11,535 nt of DNA, taken from the NCBI GenBank assembly GCA_029937135.1, contig JAPYQX010000067.1, positions 1 to 11,535 of the forward strand, read 5' to 3'. The DNA is from Nitrospinota bacterium (GTDB taxonomy: Bacteria > UBA8248). The notes below the pieces were generated by a model that saw only the letters and a list, made by a program, of their open reading frames with translations, did not search any database and was not told the origin of the DNA. Both the position numbers and the translations under genes were made by a program. Below are positions 1 to 7,510 of the stretch, piece by piece. Numbering within the stretch: position 1 is the stretch's first letter; every line of letters starts with the position of its first letter.

Positions 1-1557
<1,557 letters not shown>

Positions 1558-1631
1558 GGGGAGTCTCCAGGTGATGGGGCCGCGGCGGCGAACAAGCGCC
1601 CCTGATTGAAGACGGGGCGAGGCGGCCAGCG

Positions 1632-1662
1632 TAAGTATTTGATATCTATTCAGTTAAGTATT
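1632..1662. repeat. Direct repeat TAAGTATT upstream of acnA
   Basis: TAAGTATT occurs at 1632-1639 and again at 1655-1662, a 23-bp start-to-start distance (about two helical turns), in an AT-rich island about 75-105 bases upstream of the acnA start. This placement would fit a binding site for a regulator or a promoter region. The function is inferred; no known operator is recognised. Confidence 0.35.
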
Positions 1663-1813
1663 CAGGCGGGAGGGCGGCAACACCTCCGAGGGCCCGTGGA
1701 TACCACAATCCGCCGCATCTTTCGACGCCGGGCGGGGGTTGAGGATCTGAAATGGCGGAAGGGGGGACTGCGTAGTTAAAACCCAGAAGTCGGTAAGTGG
1801 AGAGCAGGCTCCA

Positions 1814-1885
1814 TGAAGATTCTACTTGAGAGGAAAAGAGGATTGCGCCCAGCCAGAAGATACTTCGCTGGCGCTCAGAATGACA
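1814..1885 (+). repeat. REP-like palindromic repeat, copy A (decayed left arm)
   Basis: This copy shares the core CTTGAG...AAAGAG.ATTGCGCCC.GCC.GAAGAT and the right arm CTTCGCTGGCGCTCAGAATGAC with copies at 2060-2143 and 10834-10912. The right arm is intact. The left arm is reduced to a diverged TGAAGATTCT, so the palindrome is broken here. It is noncoding and most likely a REP/MITE-like dispersed element. Confidence 0.75.
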
Positions 1886-1898
1886 GGCCAAACAAAAA

Positions 1899-1940
1899 CC
1901 ACCCTCACCCCAGCCCGCTCCCGGAGGGAAAAGGTGCAGG
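1899..1940. repeat. Fragment of CTCACCCC/GGAGGG-type dispersed repeat
   Basis: The stretch contains ACCCTCACCCCAGCCC followed by CTCCCGGAGGGA, whose CTCCC and GGAGG parts form a short palindrome. From memory it resembles a repeat widespread in intergenic regions of environmental bacterial genomes. Only one copy is present in this window, so the call rests on that recalled resemblance. Confidence 0.35.
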
Positions 1941-1961
1941 AACCCGAGATGCAGCGTGGAG

Positions 1962-1980
1962 GCGAGCGCCGGGCGCTCGC
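1962..1980. repeat. Perfect 9-bp palindrome in repeat region
   Basis: GCGAGCGCC (1962-1970) and GGCGCTCGC (1972-1980) are exact reverse complements around a single base. It lies between repeat copies A and B and is probably part of the same block of repeat-derived sequence. No T-tract follows on either strand, so a terminator role is not supported. Confidence 0.5.
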
Positions 1981-2059
1981 GGAGAGGACGTTTGTCCCGA
2001 GAGGGGGCTTTCGCCCGCTCATCGCGCGCCTTTCGTCTGCGCTCAGGCTACGAAGTTTT

Positions 2060-2143
2060 GTCATTCTGAACGAAGTGAAGAATCTGCTTGAGAAAAGAGA
2101 ATTGCGCCCGGCCCGAAGATTCTTCGCTAACGCTCAGAATGAC
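2060..2143 (+). repeat. REP-like palindromic repeat, copy B (intact)
   Basis: This is the best preserved copy. The left arm begins GTCATTCTGAACGAAG and ends GAAGAATCT; the right arm is its near-exact reverse complement (AGATTCTTCGC...CAGAATGAC). The terminal inverted repeats are about 26 bases with one indel and two or three mismatches. About 30 bases of core, GCTTGAGAAAAGAGAATTGC onward, lie between the arms. The same core occurs in copies A and C, so this is a dispersed element rather than a local hairpin. No transposase is encoded. Confidence 0.85.
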
Positions 2144-2239
2144 ACGCAAAACAAAAAAACCCGTGCCGAATTGAGTGAACCCGGTACTCAGAATTACATC
2201 AATAGGGAAACAGGTTTTCTCCCCCCCTCTAACCGAGAG

Positions 2240-3136
2240 CTAACGCAGAGCGGTGATCAGCACCCCGCCGATGACGACCATGCTCGATCCGAACACCATG
2301 CGCCGGGTGATCGGCTCCAGTTTTCCGAGGAAAAAATAACTGAGGATGAGAATGAGGACGGGGGCGGTCCGGCTCAGGGGCATCGTCGTCGAGATATCGC
2401 CCACCATGATCGCCGTCCACAGCAAAAACGAGCTTCCGGTGCTGAAGAGCCCGGCGGCGAGTATCCAGAAGAATCCGGCGCGGTTAACGGTCACCTCGCC
2501 CCGGCCGGGGATAAGAGGCCTGCAAACAAAAAGAAAGACATTGGCCACCAGGAAGGCGACGCCGATGCCGACCTCCGGCGCTCTCTGATAGACATAGGCG
2601 AATTTTGAGAAAAGGGGAGGGAGAGCGTAGGCAACTGACGCGATGAGTGGAAATATCAGCGCCCCCTGAAACCTGGATTTGAAGGTCTGGGATTCATCCT
2701 CCCTGAAACTGAGTATCGACACCCCAAAAACGATTCCCAGGGTTCCCACCACGACCCATCCGCTCGGCGACTCCCCCAAGACGATAACGGCGATCAGGGT
2801 GCTCCACAGCGGGGTGCCCGATGTAATGGTGACGGAACGGCTGAGCCCCATGCGGGTAATGCCGATGAGGTATGAGATGCGGCCGATGCCGGGGCCGACC
2901 AGACCCACCGCGGCGAACCACAAAAGAGGCGTCAGGGAGGAGCTGAAAAGAGTTCCCTTGGCGATAGAGACAATTAAACCGCAGAGGCTCACCACTCCGT
3001 TGATGATGAACGCCGCGGCGAGCGGGGTGGCGGTTCGCAACCCCAGACGGATGAGTATCTGGGATATGGAAAAAGTAAACGCGGAGCAGATGGCCAGGAA
3101 CTCGCCCGGGCCGACGGCATATATTAGTTCATTCAA
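2240..3136 (-). CDS. DMT-superfamily (EamA) transporter
   Basis: The product is a 298-aa inner-membrane protein with about ten hydrophobic helices in two EamA-type halves, matching the size and layout of drug/metabolite transporters. The first half (about 10-145) ends with GTPLWSTLIAVIVLGE; the second (about 160-298) ends with a parallel TAPVLILILSYFFLGKLEP segment, which is the typical internal duplication. The substrate cannot be read from sequence: family members export amino acids, metabolites or drugs. The start is a TTG at 3134-3136 that overlaps the TGA stop of the upstream glycosylase (TTGA), and no good ribosome site precedes it, so translational coupling is likely. No alternative in-frame ATG near the N-terminus keeps the first helix. 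Confidence 0.88.
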   Translation of the reverse strand: MNELIYAVGPGEFLAICSAFTFSISQILIRLGLRTATPLAAAFIINGVVSLCGLIVSIAKGTLFSSSLTPLLWFAAVGLVGPGIGRISYLIGITRMGLSRSVTITSGTPLWSTLIAVIVLGESPSGWVVVGTLGIVFGVSILSFREDESQTFKSRFQGALIFPLIASVAYALPPLFSKFAYVYQRAPEVGIGVAFLVANVFLFVCRPLIPGRGEVTVNRAGFFWILAAGLFSTGSSFLLWTAIMVGDISTTMPLSRTAPVLILILSYFFLGKLEPITRRMVFGSSMVVIGGVLITALR

Positions 3137-3885
3137 TTTTTGGGTGCCCTACGCCGCTTGCCCCGGGCGCTTCCGGGGCGGGTAATGCGCAGGTTATCCG
3201 GGATTATCCCCCTGTGGTAGTGACACATCCGGCGGAAATCGCATTCGCCGCACAAGGGGCTCCTCGCCTTGCAGATGGTTCGGCCGAAAGCGAGCATATT
3301 CACATGAAGCTCGAAGGCCCTGCCCTTGGGCACGAAAGGTCCAAGTTCGCCATGCGCCTTCTCGGGGTTTGTTTTCGCGCCTATCAAGCCAAGCCGCCCG
3401 GCAATCCGGTGAATGTGAACATCGACAGCGAAAAGATCCCTGCCCGAAGCCCACATGAGAGTCACGTAGGCGGTTTTTATCCCTATTCCCTTGTGTTGCG
3501 TCAGAAGATCAACGGCCTGTGTATCGTTTTTTTCGCTTAAAAACTCAAGCGAGAGTTCTCCGTGCTCATCGCAGAGCCAGTGAAGAAAAGAGCGGATTCG
3601 CGGGGCCTTTTGGTTTCCGAGCCCCGCCGATCTCACCGCGCTGGCCAGGGCACTTTGGGTCGCGTCGGCGGCGGCTTCCCAGCTCGGAAATCGTTTTTTC
3701 AGCTCATTGAAGGCGAGGTCCCGGTTATGGTCGGTCGTTCCCTGGGAAAGCAGGGTCTGTACGAGGGCGTCGAGGATACTCACCCGGCGCGGGCAGCCGG
3801 GTATGCCAAAACGCTCGCGCAGACCATCCGCGAGGCGGAGAATCCTTTGTCTGAGAATCGAGGGAGTCCGGGAGTTTCGGGGCAT
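3133..3885 (-). CDS. Endonuclease III-family DNA glycosylase/AP lyase (HhH-GPD, [4Fe-4S])
   Basis: This is a base-excision repair enzyme of 250 aa. The helix-hairpin-helix KGIGIKTA (132-139) carries the catalytic lysine at K137, and FAVDVHIHR carries the catalytic aspartate at D155, matching the Lys/Asp pair of bifunctional Nth enzymes. The C-terminus has cysteines 205, 212, 215 and 221 in the C-X6-C-X2-C-X5-C spacing of the Nth/MutY iron-sulfur cluster loop. The N-terminal LLSQGTTDHN replaces the usual Nth LLSAQATD, and a basic tail (about 235-250, RGKRRR) follows the cluster. These differences suggest a side branch of the family rather than canonical Nth, so substrate preference is uncertain. 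ATG 3885 is preceded by AGGGA (3897-3901), a somewhat long spacer. It is the first gene of a pair with the transporter, which overlaps its stop codon. Confidence 0.9.
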   Translation of the reverse strand: MPRNSRTPSILRQRILRLADGLRERFGIPGCPRRVSILDALVQTLLSQGTTDHNRDLAFNELKKRFPSWEAAADATQSALASAVRSAGLGNQKAPRIRSFLHWLCDEHGELSLEFLSEKNDTQAVDLLTQHKGIGIKTAYVTLMWASGRDLFAVDVHIHRIAGRLGLIGAKTNPEKAHGELGPFVPKGRAFELHVNMLAFGRTICKARSPLCGECDFRRMCHYHRGIIPDNLRITRPGSARGKRRRAPKN

Positions 3886-3964
3886 ATCCGTTGTCTTCCC
3901 TATCGGTTGAAGTTTGTCCCACCTTGAGGGGGCAACCCCGATGAGGCAAGAAGGTTGGGGTTTG

Positions 3965-3992
3965 ATTTTACCGATAGAAATAAATGTCTAAA
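3965..3992 (-). promoter_or_regulatory. Possible promoter of the glycosylase-transporter pair
   Basis: On the minus strand a TAAAAT -10-like hexamer (3965-3970, 5 of 6 to consensus) lies 16 bases after a weak TTTAGA -35-like element (3987-3992), in an AT-rich patch about 80 bases before the glycosylase ATG. The -35 match is poor. A 6-bp inverted repeat AACCCC/GGGGTT (3934-3939, 3957-3962) follows in the leader. Confidence 0.3.
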
Positions 3993-4031
3993 TTAAAGGC
4001 TTTTATATGCCTGAACGCTCTTCCGGTGAGA

Positions 4032-4047
4032 GGAGCCGCGCGGCTCC
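4032..4047. repeat. Perfect 16-bp palindrome GGAGCCGC/GCGGCTCC
   Basis: The two halves are exact reverse complements with no spacer. It sits about 40 bases past the stop of the transglycosylase gene (minus strand). No T-run follows immediately on the minus strand, so it is not a standard rho-independent terminator. It could be a weak 3' hairpin or a protein-binding site. Confidence 0.45.
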
Positions 4048-4088
4048 GCCAGATTGAACCGGAGAAATTGGCCGGGATGGTGGAGAAT

Positions 4089-4919
4089 CTAACCGGCAGC
4101 CTGTTTCGATCCTGTCCGGGATTTGAGCGCTTGAGGGCGCCGGGAGGTGGCGGGCCGGTCCGGGCGAGAGGCCTGGAACTGGCTTTCCCGGAACACCTTG
4201 TCGAGGCGCTTTAGCTTCCGGTACTCGCTGAGGACCTTCCAGATATAGCGCCGGGTTTCGCGGAAGGGAGGGATTCCATTGTAGCGGCTCACCGCCGTTG
4301 GACCCGCATTATAGGAAGCAAGGGCGAGGTGAAGGTCCCAGTAGTGCTTTTTGAGGAGAGTCTTGAGATACCGGGTCCCGCCTTCGATATTCTCGCGGAT
4401 GTCAAAGGGATTGCTCATCCCGAGGTGCTTGGCTGTGATTCGGTTGATTTGCATGAGGCCCATGGCGCCTTTGTCCGAAGCGGCATAGGGATCAAAGGCG
4501 CTTTCCAGCCGGATAACAGCCTTGACGAGAAGGGGATCAACCTCGTAAAGCGCTGAATAATAATGGATATACCTGTAAATGTCCGGATCTTGTCCGCCGG
4601 GCGAAGCGTTGTTTTCAGCATTAAGGCCATTCTTGGCCCTGCGAGGGATATCCAGCCTCGAGGAGGCGAACCAACCGGATTTGACGGATGTGGTGGCGGG
4701 CAATTGCGCACTTATCGCCCGAGGAGCCCTCACCAGCGATGCCGGAATTAAACCGGCCCAATTTGCCGCGGATATGGTAAGGACAATCACCCCGGTGGTA
4801 CCCACCAGAAGCCTGAGGTGAGTCCAGGGACGCCTCATACCCCCTAGATAAGGCGAGGTAATCTCGATTCCGAGCAAAACGGTATACAGAAATCCACATG
4901 CAAGAATTATGGTTAGCAT
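4089..4919 (-). CDS. Membrane-anchored lytic transglycosylase (SLT domain)
   Basis: Cleaves the MurNAc-GlcNAc bond of peptidoglycan in the periplasm, forming 1,6-anhydro ends. The 276-aa product has two hydrophobic N-terminal stretches (about 1-20 and 37-60), a variable linker, and a family-1 SLT domain at about 113-232. Catalytic Glu139 is in RLESAFDP; GAMGLMQI (151-158) and ASYNAGPTAV (201-210) are the other family hallmarks. The tail (about 235-276) is basic and probably disordered. The start is uncertain: Met28 (codon at 4838) would leave an RRPW n-region plus one hydrophobic segment, a more conventional signal anchor, but its AGGGGG purine run is only one base from that ATG. ATG 4919 has only a weak GGGA about 12 bases upstream. 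It appears to be a single-gene unit. Confidence 0.9.
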   Translation of the reverse strand: MLTIILACGFLYTVLLGIEITSPYLGGMRRPWTHLRLLVGTTGVIVLTISAANWAGLIPASLVRAPRAISAQLPATTSVKSGWFASSRLDIPRRAKNGLNAENNASPGGQDPDIYRYIHYYSALYEVDPLLVKAVIRLESAFDPYAASDKGAMGLMQINRITAKHLGMSNPFDIRENIEGGTRYLKTLLKKHYWDLHLALASYNAGPTAVSRYNGIPPFRETRRYIWKVLSEYRKLKRLDKVFRESQFQASRPDRPATSRRPQALKSRTGSKQAAG

Positions 4920-5121
4920 GAATTCTAGTCCCGTCTTCTATAGGCGGTTATTGAAGGGCTTGCTCTGTCCACGGGCGAAAAACTGTGGACTCAAAATGAA
5001 ATGGTCACTAATTGGATGGGAATCGAGCCGCTACGAATGAATGGAATATAGGGCTTCCCAGCCAAAAATTGATTGATTTGGACCCTCCTCCATCCCGGAT
5101 CCTTTCGCGGATATGATGGCC

Positions 5122-5146
5122 AATACTTGGATAAATTGCAAGTATT
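5122..5146. promoter_or_regulatory. Inverted repeat AATACTTG-N9-CAAGTATT
   Basis: An exact 8-bp inverted repeat with a 9-base spacer lies just beyond the 3' end of the HAD gene, in an AT-rich gap upstream of the transglycosylase. It is followed seven bases later by a second exact 8-bp inverted repeat. The lack of a T-tract argues against a simple terminator, and the symmetry would suit an operator. Function unknown. Confidence 0.45.
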
Positions 5147-5153
5147 TCATCAT

Positions 5154-5176
5154 TTGAATTAATTGGACTAATTCAA
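5154..5176. promoter_or_regulatory. Inverted repeat TTGAATTA-N7-TAATTCAA over the HAD stop codon
   Basis: An exact 8-bp inverted repeat with a 7-base spacer. Its right arm includes the TGA stop (5173-5175, minus strand) of the HAD gene. On the minus strand it would form an AT-rich hairpin at the end of the message, possibly a weak terminator or RNA-stabilising structure. Equally it may be an operator paired with the dyad at 5122-5146. Confidence 0.45.
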
Positions 5177-5808
5177 AGGAAATCAATGACTTTCGATATT
5201 CGTTCGATATAAATATCCGGACGGGCCTGGTTAATTTCCTCGCGAGTAGCGAAATCTCCGGCGACAGCGCAGGAGCGGACCCCCGCTGCCCGGGCGGCAT
5301 TGATATCGATTGGGGTGTCGCCGACCATTATTGCCGCTTCGGGATCGATACCCAGCTTTTCAAGCGCTGCATTGAGCATGGCCGGATCGGGTTTTGGGGG
5401 AAATCCCTGTTTGGCTCCAATGACCACGGTCATCTTCTCCATAAGGCCAAAATGCTCCAGTTGGCGAACACAATAGCCCCAGGTTTTATTGGTGACGCAG
5501 GCCATGGGGACCCCTTTTTCGGCGATTGCATCGAGCGTCTCCTTCACTCCCGGAAGAATATGGGTTCCGGAGAGGAAATGGGTTTCGTAGTGGGACCGGT
5601 AAATTTCGGCCGCCCGTTTGGAAACCTCCGCTCCCCAAAGCTGTGTGAATCGATCCTCGAGGCTGGGGCCGATTGAGGCGCGAACTTCCTCGTCGCTCAT
5701 TTCGGGCTGACCGATATCCCGGCAGGTAAGTTCCATGCACAGAGCGATTCCCTCATAGCTATCCACCAGAGTTCCATCATGATCGAATAAGACAGCGCGT
5801 ATCGTCAT
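5173..5808 (-). CDS. HAD-superfamily hydrolase, phosphoglycolate phosphatase-like
   Basis: A 211-aa cytosolic phosphatase. All four HAD motifs are present: DHDGTLVDS with nucleophile D9 and acid/base D11, the VTNK motif-II threonine (T106), the motif-III lysine in KPDP (K139), and MVGDTPID with acidic residues D164 and D168. The helical cap after motif I (about 16-80) is of C1 Gph/PGP type. Length and motif spacing fit phosphoglycolate phosphatase (2-phosphoglycolate to glycolate), but HAD substrate specificity cannot be set from motifs alone. I chose ATG 5808 because GGGAG (5814-5818) lies five bases upstream; a TTG at 5820 overlaps that ribosome site and is unlikely to be used. It diverges from rlmN. 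Confidence 0.88.
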   Translation of the reverse strand: MTIRAVLFDHDGTLVDSYEGIALCMELTCRDIGQPEMSDEEVRASIGPSLEDRFTQLWGAEVSKRAAEIYRSHYETHFLSGTHILPGVKETLDAIAEKGVPMACVTNKTWGYCVRQLEHFGLMEKMTVVIGAKQGFPPKPDPAMLNAALEKLGIDPEAAIMVGDTPIDINAARAAGVRSCAVAGDFATREEINQARPDIYIERISKVIDFL

Positions 5809-5823
5809 TTTCTCTCCCAAAAC

Positions 5824-5856
5824 CGGCGAGCGGCGGGAAAAGGCCGCTGTTCGCCG
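5824..5856. promoter_or_regulatory. Hairpin in the HAD/rlmN divergent intergenic region
   Basis: CGGCGA (5824-5829) pairs with TCGCCG (5851-5856), and inside it CGGC (5831-5834) pairs with GCCG (5843-5846). On the minus strand this GC-rich stem ends six bases before the HAD ribosome site, so it could affect translation if transcription begins upstream. An AT-rich TATATAAA (5874-5881) nearby may belong to one of the two divergent promoters, but no clear -35 is seen. Confidence 0.35.
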
Positions 5857-5912
5857 TGTTATGCTCCATCCTGTATATAAACGGGCCGAACCATAACACT
5901 CGGAAAAGAAAG

Positions 5913-7043
5913 ATGGAATTGATGGTGTCCACGAAAAATACTCCCGACTGGAGGGGCAATTCTCCGGATCGGGAAATGACCGATCTCAAGGGTATGAGTG
6001 AGGAGGAGATAATCGGGTTTTGCCTGGAAGCGGGTGAGCCAGCCTATCGTGGACGCCAGATATTTTCGTGGATTTATGCGAAAGGCGAAACAGATCTTGC
6101 CCGAATGAGTGATTTGCCAAGGGCTTTTCGGGAGGAGTTGGCGCGGCGGGCCCGGATTGGCTGGCTGGAGCCCGAGAAAATCGAAAAAGGAGCCGATGGC
6201 ACCGAAAAGTTTCTCTGGCGGCTCGGAGACGGCAATTGTATTGAAAGTGTTCGGGTCCCCATGCCGCTTCCCGATGGCAAGACGCGCTGGTCCCTTTGTA
6301 TCTCGACCCAGGTGGGATGCGCCATGGGGTGCGCTTTTTGCCTGACGGCGAAGATGGGGTTTGTCCGCCAACTCTCGGCCGGAGAGATTGTCGAGCAGTT
6401 CCTTGCCGCCCGAAGGCTCCTCCCGGAGGGCGAGCGCTACCATAATGTGGTTTTCATGGGTATGGGGGAGCCATTGGATAATCTGGAGGCTTCGGTGGCC
6501 GCCGTTCGCCTGCTGACGCACCCAAAGGGAGTCGGCATGTCGCCTAGGCGCCTGACGCTCTCAACCGTGGGGATTGCTCCGAAGCTTGAGGAATTCGTCC
6601 GAGAAGTGCCAGGCGTTGGCGTGGCTGTTTCGCTCCATGCCGCGGATGACGCCACTCGCGGAAAGATCGTACCTCCAAACCGGAAATGGCCATTAAGCGA
6701 AATTTTGAAGACCTGTCGCAATCTTCCACTCTCCGAAAGGCAAAGAATTACGTTCGAATATGTCCTGCTCAGCGGTGTGAACGATTCCTCCGAGGATGCC
6801 AGGAAGTTGGTGGGACTCCTCCGGGGAATCCGTTGCAAGGTGAATCTCTTACCCTGGAATCCGTTTCCCGGCGTCTCTTTCGAGAGACCGGCGGATTCCC
6901 GGGTCGATGAATTCCGCCGGATTCTGACTCAAAGCGGACTTGACGCTTTTGTCCGCCAGAGCAAAGGTCTCGATATTCGTGCTGCCTGCGGCCAACTCGC
7001 CGATGACGTTAAAATCGCTGACCGCGCCGGAACGCGGAGTTAG
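5913..7043 (+). CDS. rlmN: 23S rRNA (adenine-2503-C2)/tRNA methyltransferase RlmN
   Basis: A radical-SAM enzyme that methylates C2 of A2503 in 23S rRNA and A37 of some tRNAs, acting in the cytosol. The 376-aa product has the radical-SAM cluster motif CAMGCAFC (cysteines 136, 140, 143). It also has the two RlmN-specific cysteines: C129, seven residues before the cluster, equivalent to E. coli C118; and C359 in RAACGQL, the methyl-carrying cysteine equivalent to E. coli C355. VVFMGMGEPLDN (180-190) is the SAM-binding segment. An upstream ATG at 5856 would add 19 residues unlike the family and would put the start in the probable promoter. ATG 5913 and ATG 5922 are both possible and neither has a strong ribosome site. 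It is a single gene, convergent with the next. Confidence 0.94.
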   Translation: MELMVSTKNTPDWRGNSPDREMTDLKGMSEEEIIGFCLEAGEPAYRGRQIFSWIYAKGETDLARMSDLPRAFREELARRARIGWLEPEKIEKGADGTEKFLWRLGDGNCIESVRVPMPLPDGKTRWSLCISTQVGCAMGCAFCLTAKMGFVRQLSAGEIVEQFLAARRLLPEGERYHNVVFMGMGEPLDNLEASVAAVRLLTHPKGVGMSPRRLTLSTVGIAPKLEEFVREVPGVGVAVSLHAADDATRGKIVPPNRKWPLSEILKTCRNLPLSERQRITFEYVLLSGVNDSSEDARKLVGLLRGIRCKVNLLPWNPFPGVSFERPADSRVDEFRRILTQSGLDAFVRQSKGLDIRAACGQLADDVKIADRAGTRS

Positions 7044-7266
7044 TCTGCTAGGCTCTCCTCGATAGGGAGGTCTGAAGTCGGTTTACTCATACGGCCCATC
7101 ACACAGCTTCCGTAGATGAAAATCCCGATTGCCAGAAACGCAACTCAATTTTCCATTAACCACTCCTCCAGGAAATGGATTTGCTGCCATTATTTCAATT
7201 GTCAGCCAGCCTTGCCTTAAAGAATTGCGAAATGTATGCCTGGTCGATGTATCGCCTTGGCTGGAA

Positions 7267-7282
7267 TGTGATGAGGCTCACA
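7267..7282. promoter_or_regulatory. Perfect CRP-like dyad TGTGA-N6-TCACA
   Basis: TGTGA (7267-7271) and TCACA (7278-7282) are separated by six bases, exactly the consensus core of CRP/FNR-superfamily CRP-type sites, with AA and TA flanks. By established knowledge such sites control promoters, yet this one lies between convergent genes with no recognised gene downstream. It may be a chance match, or mark an unannotated small transcript. Confidence 0.35.
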
Positions 7283-7472
7283 TAGTGGGGAAAATTGCCA
7301 GAGTGATGCTGGTTTTTCTGGGGTCTGATTATTCGATATGTGCTGAATGGTAGTGGGTTGGTTTCCGGAAGTTCAAGAATGGCAGGTTTGGTGTGAATCA
7401 GAGAGGAAAAACGTTGCAATGTTGGCGGGTTATTGACGAAATGAAGGCGGTAAATTGACCAAATGCTCCGGG

Positions 7473-7510
7473 ACCGGACCGGGGGGGGTCTTTCGAGTGA
7501 ATGGTCCGGT
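7473..7510 (-). terminator. Possible 3' hairpin of the enolase-superfamily gene
   Basis: ACCGGACC (7473-7480) and GGTCCGGT (7503-7510) are exact 8-bp complements. The right arm abuts the TAA stop (7511-7513, minus strand). The 22-base loop includes a run of eight G (7481-7488). No T-tract follows on the minus strand, so this is a stem-loop at the message end rather than a textbook terminator. Confidence 0.35.

Larger units (their letters stand above)
1558..2239. other. Gene-free gap with repeats (682 bp)
   Basis: This gap lies between the start of acnA and the end of the transporter gene. Reading frames across it are translations of repeat sequence or antisense to the transporter, lack a ribosome site and resemble no family. 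It holds the acnA leader and promoter region, a direct repeat TAAGTATT (1632-1639 and 1655-1662), two copies of an ~80-bp palindromic element, a CTCACCCC-type repeat fragment near 1900-1940, and a short perfect palindrome at 1962-1980. I see no terminator with a clean stem plus T-tract for the transporter operon. A T-rich stretch near 2150-2160 (minus strand) lacks a matching stem. Confidence 0.7.
7044..7510. other. Gene-free gap between convergent genes (467 bp)
   Basis: rlmN ends at 7043 and the enolase-superfamily gene ends at 7511 from the other side, so no promoter is needed here. The sequence is AT-richer than its neighbours. Frames of 74 aa (plus, from 7129) and 117 aa (minus, from 7548) have no ribosome site or family resemblance, and the second overlaps the neighbouring gene. 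I see no decayed gene that I can name. It holds a CRP-like dyad (7267-7282) and a hairpin beside the enolase-superfamily stop codon (7473-7510). No clean rho-independent terminator for rlmN is visible. Confidence 0.6.

Noticed and set aside
2144..2239. Rho-independent terminator for the transporter operon
   Set aside because: The minus strand has GGGTTTTTTTG near 2152-2163, but no upstream segment pairs convincingly with the bases before the T-run.
1826..2608. 260-aa plus-strand frame
   Set aside because: It begins inside repeat copy A, crosses repeat B and then runs antisense to the transporter gene. Its translation is low-complexity and charged, with no family resemblance.
3984..4214. 76-aa plus-strand frame after the glycosylase promoter region
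   Set aside because: It overlaps the transglycosylase C-terminus antisense and has no ribosome site.
5856..5912. Longer N-terminus for RlmN starting at ATG 5856
   Set aside because: The extra 19 residues are unlike the family and the codons cover the likely promoter; length from 5913 already fits the family.
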